From positions 153,015-217,014 of the forward strand of contig NZ_WWEN01000006.1 of the NCBI RefSeq assembly GCF_009857745.1: 64,000 bases of DNA. Direction: 5' to 3'. Each line of letters opens with the position of its first letter. The first letter of the stretch is position 1. The position numbers were made by a program, and so were the translations under genes. Origin of the DNA: Thalassovita mangrovi (GTDB lineage: Bacteria; Pseudomonadota; Alphaproteobacteria; Rhodobacterales; Rhodobacteraceae). The notes under the pieces were generated by a model. The model was not told the origin of the DNA and did not search any database. It worked only from the letters and a program-made list of their open reading frames with translations. Positions 42,694 to 50,860 of this stretch are shown here, in pieces.

Positions 42694-42875
42694 TTTCGTC
42701 CCTTTCCCTTTCCAGCACCCCGGGATGGGCTGCTGCGCCTCTTGACCCACCAAAACGGTATGCGACCCATACTTTTTAATGTGCTTTAGCGAAAAAGAGA
42801 GCCGTTTGAGAGCCGCAAAAGCCCTGCCAAGCAAGACGTTTGGACTGTTTTCAGCCGCAAAGTCGCATGAAAAGC

Positions 42876-42903
42876 AAAAAGCCCGGCCAGACGGCCGGGC
42901 TTT
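42876..42903 (-). terminator. Terminator of CZB paralogue C
   Basis: GCCCGGCC (42881-42888) pairs with GGCCGGGC (42893-42900). The A run at 42876-42880 gives the U tract on the minus strand. Homologous to the terminator at 42192. Confidence 0.88.
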
Positions 42904-42926
42904 GGAAAGCGTGATATGCGATGGGA

Positions 42927-43295
42927 TCAGGTCAGCGACATCCGCCAGCGGGTCACTGCGCGGGCCAGGCTGTCGGTGCTGTTCTTGTAGACCTGCCCGT
43001 TCAGCGCGGCGAGCGCCCCTTCGGTCTGACCGCTGGCGATCTGGGCTGCCACGCCGCCGGCAATCAAATGGAAATTGGCATGCAGTTCGTGGACGGCCTG
43101 CGCCTCGGGCGAATTGCGGGTCTCGGCCGGCAGCCCCTGCAGCCATTTGCCGAACTTGCAGCAATCCTCGCGCTTGATCATGTCCACCGGCAGATCGGTT
43201 TCACCGGCGATCGCCGCCTCCCGCAGGCGGAGCTTCCACGCGGCATGGCGGCCAAGGGCATCGTTCAATTCGTCGCGCATATCTTGAGTATTCAT
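42927..43295 (-). CDS. CZB-like small protein, paralogue C
   Basis: A 122-residue protein with the same layout as paralogues B and D. Ligands are His17 in RHAAWKLRLREAA, Cys46 in DCCKFGKWLQGLP, and His72 and His76 in VHELHANFHLIAG. It starts MNTQDMRDEL with AGGACCCC upstream. The C-terminal helix LARAVTRWRM matches KAVARWKL in B and RAVSRWHM in D, which shows common descent over the whole length. It has its own terminator, so it is probably a separate transcript. Confidence 0.78.
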   Translation of the reverse strand: MNTQDMRDELNDALGRHAAWKLRLREAAIAGETDLPVDMIKREDCCKFGKWLQGLPAETRNSPEAQAVHELHANFHLIAGGVAAQIASGQTEGALAALNGQVYKNSTDSLARAVTRWRMSLT

Positions 43296-43473
43296 ACTGT
43301 TGGGGTCCTATTTAAACTATTTTCACCAGAGGCATGAAAGATGCCTCCAAACCGCCCAACGTCCAGAAATCATTCGCCTTTAACGATCGGTTAAATATTT
43401 AAATGATGCATTTTCGGCATCTGTTTTTAGCCCTGTGCCTTGCCCGCGGCTCTTGCCGCCCCTGCCGCGCGGA

Positions 43474-43851
43474 TCACGCGGCCGCCATGTGCCAGCGCGA
43501 CACCGCCCGTTCCAGTTCGACCGACAGGCGGTTATACTCTTCACCGTTCAGGGCGGCGTGAGCCTGCGGAAATTCGCCCCGGACAATCATTTCGGCGATC
43601 GCCCCGGCGCAGGCGTGGAATTCCTCGTGCAGGCGGTTCACCTCGCGGGCGTCGCGGGAAATGCGCAGGATGGGCGGCAAGGCGTTCATCCATGCGCCGA
43701 ACCTGCAGCAGCTATGGGATTTGATATGCGCAACCGGCAGATCGGTTTCGCGGCGCCTGGCCGAATCGTACAGAAATTGTTTCCAGTCAGCATGCGCCCG
43801 CAGCGCTTGAATCAGTTCTTCCCGCAGAGCGATGGCCGTTCCTGTTTCCAC
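43474..43851 (-). CDS. CZB-like small protein, paralogue D
   Basis: A 125-residue protein. Ligands are His20 in RAHADWKQFLYD, Cys49 in SCCRFGAWMNALP, and His75 and His79 in VNRLHEEFHACAG. It starts METGTAIALREE, nearly the same as MQTMTAITLRGE in B. It is divergent from the Zn-ribbon gene at 44028, across 176 bp that contains promoter-like AT-rich sequence. No clear terminator follows. It is probably the ancestor or nearest relative of B. Confidence 0.78.
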   Translation of the reverse strand: METGTAIALREELIQALRAHADWKQFLYDSARRRETDLPVAHIKSHSCCRFGAWMNALPPILRISRDAREVNRLHEEFHACAGAIAEMIVRGEFPQAHAALNGEEYNRLSVELERAVSRWHMAAA

Positions 43852-44027
43852 CTGCTTCTCCTTTTACGTTTCACACCACGCGACCGGTTGCCTCCGATCC
43901 CGAACCCTTTAAAGATCAGCGCCCAAGGCTCTATTCGTGATTTTTGTAAAAGAGAGAAATTTGGGCTGTACTAACGTCCTAGGGGGGCCTCTCCCTTGAT
44001 CTGCCTCAAAATGCCAGGAAAGAAGCA

Positions 44028-45125
44028 ATGACCCGGACCGAACACCGTTTTCCCTGCGAACAATGCGGCGCGGATTACCGCTTCGACCCGGAAGCCGGGC
44101 AGCTGGTCTGCGATCACTGCGGCCACCGGGCCGCGCTGGCCGAGGGCAACCCGTGGGAAGGCGGCATCCGCGAGCTGGATTTCAAACAGGCGCTGGACCA
44201 TCTGCTGCCCGAGCAGGAGATCGAGGAAACAAGGGTCAGCAAATGCCCCAATTGCGGCGCCGAGGTGGAACTGGACGAGGCCACCCATGCCGCCGAATGC
44301 CCGTTCTGCGCCACGCCGGTGGTCACCGATACCGGCGCGCATCGCCATATCAAGCCGCGCGGCGTGCTGCCCTTCGCGCTGACGGAAACCCAGGCACGCA
44401 AATCGATGACCGACTGGCTGGGCAAGCTGTGGTTCGCTCCGAACGGGTTGCAGGAATACGCCCGCAAGGGCCGCAAGATGCAGGGCATCTATGTCCCCTA
44501 CTGGACCTTCGATGCCGACACCAAGAGCCGCTACAGCGGCGAACGCGGCATCGTCTACTACGAAACCCGCACGGTGATGCGCGACGGCAAGCAGGTGCAG
44601 CAACAGGTGCAGAAGGTGCGCTGGTATCCTGCCTCCGGCAAGGTGGCGCGGTTCTTCGACGATGTGCTGGTGCTGGCGTCGCGATCTTTGCCGAAATCCT
44701 ACACCGACGCTTTGGAGCCCTGGGACCTGGCGGCGCTGGAACCCTACCGGCCGGAATACCTCGCCGGGTTCCGGGCCGAGGGATACACGGTGGAACTTGA
44801 CGAAGGCTATGACGAGGCGCGGCGCAAGATGGACCGGGTGATCGAACGCGACGTGCGCTTCGACATCGGCGGCGACCGGCAGCGTATCCACGATATCCAG
44901 ACCCAGATCAGCGATGTTACCTTCAAGCATATCCTGCTGCCCGTCTGGCTGGCCGCCTATAAATACCGGGGCAAGACCTATCGTTTCGTGGTCAACGGGC
45001 GCACCGGGCAGGTGCGCGGCGAACGGCCCTGGTCGGTGTGGAAGATCGCCATCGCGGTCATCCTTGGCCTGATCGTGGCGGGTGGCATCGGGTATCTGAT
45101 CGCGCTGAACGAGGGACAGCTTTGA
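44028..45125 (+). CDS. Zn-ribbon membrane protein (TFIIB-type zinc ribbon family)
   Basis: A 365-residue protein. Two zinc ribbons lie at the N-terminus (CEQCGADYRF with CDHCGH; CPNCGAEVEL with CPFCATPVV). A beta-rich central domain includes KMQGIYVPYWTFDADTKSRYSGERG, ending with KHILLPVWLAAYKYRGKTYRFVVNG, quoted in part. A single C-terminal membrane helix (WKIAIAVILGLIVAGGIGYLIAL) closes it. This family commonly sits with SPFH/XpaC/TelA genes, so it is likely the detached last member of the 37-41 kb cluster, with the CZB-like array between. Confidence 0.85.
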   Translation: MTRTEHRFPCEQCGADYRFDPEAGQLVCDHCGHRAALAEGNPWEGGIRELDFKQALDHLLPEQEIEETRVSKCPNCGAEVELDEATHAAECPFCATPVVTDTGAHRHIKPRGVLPFALTETQARKSMTDWLGKLWFAPNGLQEYARKGRKMQGIYVPYWTFDADTKSRYSGERGIVYYETRTVMRDGKQVQQQVQKVRWYPASGKVARFFDDVLVLASRSLPKSYTDALEPWDLAALEPYRPEYLAGFRAEGYTVELDEGYDEARRKMDRVIERDVRFDIGGDRQRIHDIQTQISDVTFKHILLPVWLAAYKYRGKTYRFVVNGRTGQVRGERPWSVWKIAIAVILGLIVAGGIGYLIALNEGQL

Positions 45126-45130
45126 CCGAC

Positions 45131-45802
45131 ATGACCGATTACGACACGCTTTCGCGCCTGCTTCACGACCGCCACAGTTGCCGCGGCTTCCTGCCCGATC
45201 CGGTGCCGCGCGATCAGATCGAACAAATCCTGCGCGCCGCGCAGCGGGTGCCGAGCTGGTGCAACGCTCAGCCCTGGCAGGTGATCGTGACCAGCGGGGC
45301 CGAGACCGAGCGGTTCCGCGAAGTGCTCTATGCCGACGCGACAGCCAAAACGCCGGAGCCCGATCTGGAATGGCCGCGCCAGTATGTCGGCGCCTACAAG
45401 GACCGCCGCCGCACCTGCGGCTTGCAGCTTTACGATGCGGTGGGGGTGGAACGCGGCGACCGCGCGGCCTCGGGCCAGCAGATGCTGGAGAATTACAAGT
45501 TCTTCGGCGCGCCGCATGTGGCCGTCATCACCAGCGACCGCGATCTGGGGCCTTACGGGGCGATGGATTGCGGCGGTTTCGTCGCCGCCTTCACCCTGGC
45601 GGCGCAGGCTTTGGGCATCGCCACCATCCCGCAGGCGGCGGTGGCGGCCTTCGCCCCCACCCTGCGCGATCATTTCGCCATCCCCGAGGACCGGCTGATC
45701 CTCTGCGTCATATCCTTCGGATACGAGGACGAAGACCACCCCGCCAACAATTTCCGCACCGAACGGGCGGACCTGGACGAGGTGGCGGATTGGCGCGGCT
45801 GA
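45131..45802 (+). CDS. Nitroreductase family protein
   Basis: A 223-residue FMN-dependent nitroreductase-fold protein. N-terminal RHSCRGFLPDPVPRDQIEQIL carries the FMN phosphate-binding Arg pair. PSWCNAQPWQVIVTSG, AMDCGGFVAAFTLAAQALGIATIP and LCVISFGYEDEDHPANNFRTER complete the family pattern. It reduces nitro compounds, quinones or similar. The start at ATG 45131 or at the TTG at 45122, which overlaps the Zn-ribbon stop, are both possible; either way the gene is directly coupled to that gene. Confidence 0.88.
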   Translation: MTDYDTLSRLLHDRHSCRGFLPDPVPRDQIEQILRAAQRVPSWCNAQPWQVIVTSGAETERFREVLYADATAKTPEPDLEWPRQYVGAYKDRRRTCGLQLYDAVGVERGDRAASGQQMLENYKFFGAPHVAVITSDRDLGPYGAMDCGGFVAAFTLAAQALGIATIPQAAVAAFAPTLRDHFAIPEDRLILCVISFGYEDEDHPANNFRTERADLDEVADWRG

Positions 45803-45817
45803 TGCCGCGCCACCCGA

Positions 45818-46243
45818 TCAGGCCTTGTTGATCTTGACCTTGACGCCTTGCTTGGCCTCGGGGCCTGCCTTGGGCACGATCACCAGCAAGACGCCGTCCT
45901 TCAGATGCGCCTCGATCTTGTTGCCATCGGCATCCTCGGGCAGCCGGAAGGACCGGCTGAACGCGCCGTATTGGCGTTCGGAAAAGAACCAGGTCTCGCC
46001 CTTCTCTTCGCGTTCCGAGCTTTTTTCGCCCTTCACGGTGACGACGCCGTCATGCACCGAGATGTCGATATCCTTTTCCTCGACCCCTGGCAGTTCCAGC
46101 GAAATCTTGTAGCTGTCATCGGTCGAAGACGCCTCGGACGCTGGGGCCAGCCAATCGGCCACCTTCTGTCCGAAATTGCGGAAGGGTTCATAAAATTGCG
46201 GCCAGGTCCCGGATGCTCCGGCGGTATGGGTTTTCTCTACCAT
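45818..46243 (-). CDS. Small heat-shock protein (Hsp20/alpha-crystallin)
   Basis: A 141-residue chaperone. The alpha-crystallin domain spans about residues 40-135, from [30 protein letters not shown] through [12 protein letters not shown] and [13 protein letters not shown], quoted in part. The N-terminal arm carries [11 protein letters not shown]. It holds denatured proteins. The ribosome binding site AGGAGTAATACCG precedes ATG at 46243. It converges with the nitroreductase gene. Confidence 0.95.
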   Translation of the reverse strand: MVEKTHTAGASGTWPQFYEPFRNFGQKVADWLAPASEASSTDDSYKISLELPGVEEKDIDISVHDGVVTVKGEKSSEREEKGETWFFSERQYGAFSRSFRLPEDADGNKIEAHLKDGVLLVIVPKAGPEAKQGVKVKINKA

Positions 46244-46375
46244 CGGTATTACTCCTCTGAATCGATGCGCCCAGTTTTCCCAACCTGCCGGCGCTGCGCT
46301 TTGACCCGTGTCAAATCCGCTTGCAGCCCAGCCCGGATTCGCCGACCAATGGGGCGATCAAATGAGGGCGGAAAA

Positions 46376-46813
46376 ATGCGCGCATTGCTGCAACGGGTAA
46401 GCCACGCGTCGGTGACGGTGGACGGCGAAGTGATCGGGAAGACCGGGCCCGGGCTGCTGATCCTGATCTGCGCCATGCAGGGCGACAGCGAGGCGCAGGC
46501 CGATCAGCTGGCCTCGAAGATTTCCAAGCTGCGGATTTTCAAGGACGAGGCGGACAAGATGAACCGCTCGGTTCTGGATATCGGCGGCTCGGCACTTGTG
46601 GTGTCGCAATTCACCCTCGCCGCCGATACCTCGCGCGGCAACCGCCCCGGCTTTTCCACCGCCGCCGCGCCCGACGAGGGCCGGGCGCTCTATGAATATT
46701 TCGCGGCGAAACTGGCCGAAACCGGCGTGCCGGTGGAAACCGGCGAATTCGGCGCCGACATGCAGGTCGAGCTGCTCAACGACGGGCCGGTGACGATCTG
46801 GATGGACGTCTGA
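46376..46813 (+). CDS. dtd: D-aminoacyl-tRNA deacylase
   Basis: A 145-residue enzyme that removes D-amino acids from mischarged tRNA. It starts [21 protein letters not shown]; the active-site motif [21 protein letters not shown] and the Gly-cisPro-type motif [13 protein letters not shown] are present. The length is normal. The ATG at 46376 has the upstream sequence GAGGGCGGAA. It is a single-gene unit. Confidence 0.96.
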   Translation: MRALLQRVSHASVTVDGEVIGKTGPGLLILICAMQGDSEAQADQLASKISKLRIFKDEADKMNRSVLDIGGSALVVSQFTLAADTSRGNRPGFSTAAAPDEGRALYEYFAAKLAETGVPVETGEFGADMQVELLNDGPVTIWMDV

Positions 46814-46920
46814 AACAGACCCATCGCGCGCCAGACGCCCAGACCGGCACATCCCCTGATCGGTCATTTCCCCGAAGCGGCAATCTGAGATTGACCCCGC
46901 GCCCGGTTTTCTGGCATTCA

Positions 46921-47130
46921 AAATCCATGTCCGGTTCCGGGGGTCGCCCCCCGGAGGAAAGAGGGAATGCAGTGCGGCGCGATTTCAGCGCTCATTCTGC
47001 AGCTGCCCCCGCAACTGTAAGCGGCGAGCAAGGCTGACATGCCACTGGAGAAATCCGGGAAGGCCAGCCAGATTGCGACGACCCGCGAGCCAGGAGACCT
47101 GCCGGACAGGCGCCTTCGGAAAAGGCGCTT
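46921..47130 (+). ncRNA. Cobalamin riboswitch
   Basis: The conserved B12-box elements are visible in order: GGAATGCAGTGCGG, GCAGCTGCCCCCGCAACTGTA, AGCAAGGCTGACATGCCACTGG, GGGAAGGCCAGCC and CGAGCCAGGAGACCTGCCGG. These form the P3-P10 core with the kissing loop. A short hairpin GCGCCTT/AAGGCGC follows at 47110-47128. It lies upstream of the cobalt/nickel transporter, so expression is expected to fall when B12 is abundant. Confidence 0.93.
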
Positions 47131-47135
47131 CACCG

Positions 47136-47178
47136 GACGCCGGGGTGCGCGTCTGAGCTTGCGCGCGCCGGTTTTTCC
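47136..47178 (+). terminator. Candidate riboswitch expression-platform terminator
   Basis: An imperfect GC-rich hairpin (CCGGGGTGCGCG opposite CGCGCGCCGG) is followed by GTTTTTCC, about 85 bases before the first gene of the operon. It fits a transcription-terminating cobalamin riboswitch; the pairing has mismatches and other folds are possible. Confidence 0.45.
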
Positions 47179-47261
47179 GATCGCGCATCAGGCCGTTCGC
47201 CCCGTTTTCCAGACAAAAATTGCGCCGGGTGTGGCGCATATGGACAAGGACGACGAGCCTT

Positions 47262-48047
47262 ATGAAAAAGACCCTGCTTGCCGCCGTGGCGGCCGCCGCG
47301 TTTCCCGCGATGGCCTCGGCGCATTTCCTGTTGGAATACACGACCGACACGATGATCGAAGCCCCCGGCGATGTGCCGGTGAAGCTGATCTTCTGGCACC
47401 CGTTCGAAAACGGCCACGTGATGGACCTGGAGATGCCGGAAGAATTCTTCGTGATCCACCGGGGCGAAAAGACCGACCTCAAACCCACGCTGGAACCGGT
47501 CCGCTTCACCGGCGGCGAAAACGAAGGCGCGGCCTTCAAGGGATCGGTACCGGTCAAGCGGTCGGGCGATTACGTGCTGGTGACGGTACCCGCCCCCTAT
47601 TTCGAAGCCTCCGAGGATATCTATATCCAGCAGATCACCAAGAGCTTCCTCAACCGCAACGAATTGCCGACCGACTGGATGGAACCGGTGGGCCTGCCGA
47701 CCGAAATCGTGCCGCTGAACAAGCCCTATAACGTGCTGGCGGGATCGACCTTCACCGGCCGCGTGGTGGCCAATGGCGCCCCGGTCGCCGGGGCCGAGAT
47801 CGAAATCGAATACATGGCCGCCGAACCCGACATGGACACCGCCGCGTCGAGCACCCCGGTCACCGCACCGCCGCCGGGCGGCGCCGTGGTGGCGGTGTCG
47901 GATGACAACGGCTATTTCACCTTCGGCATTCCCAAGGCCGGCTACTGGGGCTTTGCCGCCCTGGGATCGGGCCCGGTGACCGAACATGAGGGCAAGGACC
48001 TGAGCCAGGACGCGGTGATCTGGATCCGCGCCTGGGACCTGGAGTAA
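47262..48047 (+). CDS. DUF4198 periplasmic component of the cobalt/nickel ECF system
   Basis: A 261-residue exported protein. The signal peptide is MKKTLLAAVAAAAFPAMASA, followed at once by HFLLEY, an N-terminal His exposed after cleavage that suits Ni/Co binding, as in NikK-type proteins. The body is a DUF4198 beta-sandwich with GDVPVKLIFWHPFENGHVMDLEMP and a carboxypeptidase-regulatory-like part (GAEIEIEYMAAEPDMD...DDNGYFTFGIPKAGYWGF). It is the first gene of the riboswitch operon and lies 5 bp before cbiM. Confidence 0.82.
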   Translation: MKKTLLAAVAAAAFPAMASAHFLLEYTTDTMIEAPGDVPVKLIFWHPFENGHVMDLEMPEEFFVIHRGEKTDLKPTLEPVRFTGGENEGAAFKGSVPVKRSGDYVLVTVPAPYFEASEDIYIQQITKSFLNRNELPTDWMEPVGLPTEIVPLNKPYNVLAGSTFTGRVVANGAPVAGAEIEIEYMAAEPDMDTAASSTPVTAPPPGGAVVAVSDDNGYFTFGIPKAGYWGFAALGSGPVTEHEGKDLSQDAVIWIRAWDLE

Positions 48048-48052
48048 CCCCC

Positions 48053-48670
48053 ATGCATATCGTGGACGGCGCGCTTTCCAATCCGGTTGTCATCGGCGGC
48101 GCGGTTGCCGCGGCTGGCGGCATCGCCATGGGCCTGCGCGCCCTGCCGCTGGAACGCATTCCCGCGGCAGGGGTGCTTTCGGCGGCCTTCTTCGTCGCCT
48201 CGCTGGTGCATGTGCCGATCGGGCCGTCCTCGGTGCATCTGATCCTCAACGGTCTGGCCGGGCTTGTGCTCGGCTGGGCCGCCTTTCCGGCATTGTTTGT
48301 CGGGCTGCTGCTGCAGGCGGTGTTCTTCGGCTTCGGCGGGCTGACGGTGATCGGGGTGAACACGCTCAACATCGCCCTGCCCGCCGTGCTGGCCTGGGTG
48401 CTGTTCGGGCGGCTGGCCGCGTCGGGCAGCCCGCTGAGCGGCGCGATCTGGGCCGGGATCGGCGGGGCGTTTTCGATCGCCGCGACGACCGCCATGGTGG
48501 CGCTGGCGCTGACCCTGTCGGGCGATGAATTCATCGCCGCGGCCAAGCTGGTCTTCTTCGCCCATATCCCGGTCATGGCCATCGAAGGGTTGTTGACCGG
48601 CTTTGCCGTGCTGCTGGCCCGGCGGGTCAAACCCGAACTCTTCACTCATCTGCAAGGAACCCGCGCATGA
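48053..48670 (+). CDS. cbiM: Cobalt/nickel ECF substrate-binding membrane protein
   Basis: A 205-residue membrane protein starting MHIVDGALSNPVVIGG. The N-terminal Met-His-Ile motif supplies the metal ligands typical of CbiM/NikM. Other landmarks are VPIGPSSVHLILNGLAGLVLGW and FFGFGGLTVIGVNTLNIALPA. It is the S component for Co2+ (or Ni2+). The B12 riboswitch favours cobalt. It overlaps the next gene by 4 bases. Confidence 0.93.
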   Translation: MHIVDGALSNPVVIGGAVAAAGGIAMGLRALPLERIPAAGVLSAAFFVASLVHVPIGPSSVHLILNGLAGLVLGWAAFPALFVGLLLQAVFFGFGGLTVIGVNTLNIALPAVLAWVLFGRLAASGSPLSGAIWAGIGGAFSIAATTAMVALALTLSGDEFIAAAKLVFFAHIPVMAIEGLLTGFAVLLARRVKPELFTHLQGTRA

Positions 48671-49239
48671 AACGGCTTGCCTTCATCGTGATGCTTTGCG
48701 CCGCCCCCGTTCCGGCTCTGGCGCATAAGGTCATCGCTTCGGTCTTCCCCTCCGGCAGCGCCATCGAGGGCGAAATCGGATTTTCCAACGGCGATATGGC
48801 CGTGGATCAGGAAATCATCGTGACCGGCCCCGACGGGGCCGAGCTGGGCCGGGCCCGGACCGATGGCGACGGCTTCTTCGTCTACACCCCTACCGTGCCG
48901 GTGGCGCATACGTTCCGCGCCAATCTGGGCGCCGGCCATGTCGCCGAGGCGACCATGCCCGCCGAAGAGGTCGCCGCGATCCTCGGCAAATCCGCGCCCG
49001 TCCCCGCCACCGCCCCGGCGGCTGAGCAGCAAGCCCCGGCCAGCGCGGCCCCGCTTTCCGCCGAAACCCGCGCCATGATCGCCGAAGCGGTGCGCGACGA
49101 AATCCGCCCGCTGCGCCGCGAAATCGCCGCCTATCGCGAACATAACAGCCTGCAGACCATCCTTGGCGGCATCGGTTATATCCTCGGGCTGTTCGGGCTG
49201 GGCTTCTACCTCGCGGCGCGCCGCAAGCTCGCGGGCTGA
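48667..49239 (+). CDS. NikL/CbiL-like accessory protein of the ECF transporter
   Basis: A 190-residue protein with a signal peptide (MKRLAFIVMLCAAPVPALA) followed by HKV, again a His at the mature N-terminus. It has a small beta-sandwich (GDGFFVYTPTVPVAHTFRANLGAGH), an Ala/Pro linker, a coiled-coil segment (ETRAMIAEAVRDEIRPLRREIAAYREH) and a single C-terminal membrane helix (IGYILGLFGLGFYLAARRKL). This is the layout of NikL/CbtL-type components that replace CbiN in some metal ECF systems. It overlaps cbiM. Confidence 0.85.
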   Translation: MKRLAFIVMLCAAPVPALAHKVIASVFPSGSAIEGEIGFSNGDMAVDQEIIVTGPDGAELGRARTDGDGFFVYTPTVPVAHTFRANLGAGHVAEATMPAEEVAAILGKSAPVPATAPAAEQQAPASAAPLSAETRAMIAEAVRDEIRPLRREIAAYREHNSLQTILGGIGYILGLFGLGFYLAARRKLAG

Positions 49240-49242
49240 TCC

Positions 49243-50025
49243 TTGGGCCACGCGCTGTCGCATGGGGAAAAGACCCTGTCGGAAACCGGGGCGGACCGGG
49301 GCACCGGGCCGCTGACCGCGATCGACCCGCGGCTGCGGATCGTCGCGGCCTGCCTGTTCGGGGTGACCGTGGTGGCGCTGTCGTCGCTGCCGGCGCTGAT
49401 CCTGGCGCTTGCCCTGTCGCTGGGCCTGCTGCAGCTGTCGCGCCTGCCGGTGCGGCAAACCCTGCGGCGCATGGCGATGATGGACGGGTTCATCTTCTTC
49501 ATGCTGGCGCTGCTGCCCTTCACCGTGCCCGGCGACGCGATCTTCACCCTCTGGGGAATGACCGCGAGCTGGCAGGGGCTTCTGAACGCCATCGAGATCG
49601 GGCTGACCGCCAATGCGGTGATCCTGGCACTGATGACGCTGGTCGGCACGCTGGAACCGGTGACCCTGGGCCATGCGCTACACCGGCTGCGCTGCCCCGA
49701 AACCTTGGTGCACCTGCTGCTGTTCACCATCCGCTATATCGAGGTGCTGCGCGAAGAATACCTGCGGCTGCGCGCCGCGATGAAAGTGCGCGGCTTTCGC
49801 CCCGGCACCAACTGGCACACCTATCGCAGCTTCGGTTACCTGGTCGGCATGATGCTGGTGCGGGCCATCGAACGGTCCGAACGCATTCTCGACGCGATGA
49901 AATGCCGGGGCTTTTCGGGCCGGATCGTGCTGTTGCAGGATTTCGCGCTGGCACGGCGGGATTATGTTTTCGCGGCCCTGTTCGCCGGGCTGACCCTTGC
50001 CCTGATCATGGTGGACCTCACATGA
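49243..50025 (+). CDS. cbiQ: ECF transporter transmembrane component
   Basis: A 260-residue T component. It has four to five hydrophobic segments after an N-terminal soluble part and two coupling motifs, AAMKVRGFRP and DAMKCRGFSG (the Ala-Arg-Gly type that contact the ATPase). It links CbiM to CbiO. The start is TTG at 49243, 3 bp after the upstream stop; the next in-frame Met is well inside the fold. The gene ends with a 4-base overlap with cbiO. Confidence 0.9.
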   Translation: MGHALSHGEKTLSETGADRGTGPLTAIDPRLRIVAACLFGVTVVALSSLPALILALALSLGLLQLSRLPVRQTLRRMAMMDGFIFFMLALLPFTVPGDAIFTLWGMTASWQGLLNAIEIGLTANAVILALMTLVGTLEPVTLGHALHRLRCPETLVHLLLFTIRYIEVLREEYLRLRAAMKVRGFRPGTNWHTYRSFGYLVGMMLVRAIERSERILDAMKCRGFSGRIVLLQDFALARRDYVFAALFAGLTLALIMVDLT

Positions 50026-50672
50026 CCCTGATCGCGCTGAGCGATATCCATTTCGCCTATCCCGGCCAGGTGCCGATCCTGCAGGGCGCTTCGCTGCGGC
50101 TCGATCCCGGGCAGCGGCTGTCGCTGATCGGGCCGAACGGATCGGGGAAATCGACGCTGCTGCGGATGATCCTGGGGCTGCAACGCCCCGATCGCGGCAC
50201 CATCACCGTGTTCGGGACCGAGCGCCGGGACGAGGCCGATTTCCACCCGGTGCGCCGCCGCGTCGGGCTGGTTTTCCAGGATGCCGACGATCAGCTGTTT
50301 TGCCCCACCGTGGCCGAGGACGTGGCCTTCGGCCCGCTCAATCTCGGCAAGAGCCGCCACGAAGCGCTGGAGATCGTCGACCGGGTACTGGGCGATCTCG
50401 ACCTGATGCATCTGCGCGACCGGATCACCCACAAGCTGTCGGGCGGGGAAAAGCGGCTGGTCACGCTGGCGACGGTGCTGGCGATGCAGCCCGAGGTGCT
50501 GCTTCTGGACGAGCCTACCAATGCGCTCGACACCAAGAACGAGGCGCGGCTGCTGGAGATCCTGAACGCCCTGCCCCAGGCGATCCTGCTGGTCAGCCAC
50601 GCGCCGGAGTTCAGGGTGAAACTGGCGCCGGAAACGGTGCGGCTTGAAGACGGGCGGCTGTTGCGGGACTGA
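50022..50672 (+). CDS. cbiO: ECF transporter ATP-binding protein
   Basis: A 216-residue ATPase. Walker A is GPNGSGKST, the Q-loop region VGLVFQDADDQLFCPTVAEDVAFGPLNLG is characteristic of ECF ATPases, the signature is LSGGEKRL, Walker B is VLLLDEPTNALD, and the switch is LLVSHAPEF. It is somewhat shorter than typical CbiO (about 270), lacking the usual C-terminal extension. It is the last gene of the operon. Confidence 0.93.
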   Translation: MTLIALSDIHFAYPGQVPILQGASLRLDPGQRLSLIGPNGSGKSTLLRMILGLQRPDRGTITVFGTERRDEADFHPVRRRVGLVFQDADDQLFCPTVAEDVAFGPLNLGKSRHEALEIVDRVLGDLDLMHLRDRITHKLSGGEKRLVTLATVLAMQPEVLLLDEPTNALDTKNEARLLEILNALPQAILLVSHAPEFRVKLAPETVRLEDGRLLRD

Positions 50673-50860
50673 CGGCAAGGGCGCGGGGGGCAACGGATCG
50701 CCGCCGGCCCCGCAGCCAATCGTTTCAGCGACAGCTTGTCGAAGACCGACCCCATGCGCGGGCTGAACAGCCGGTCATAGGTGCGCAGCACGTCACCGGA
50801 AAACCGGCCTTTGCGGGGGGGGGGCCTCAAGGGAGCGCCTTTGACCATGGCTATCATCCC

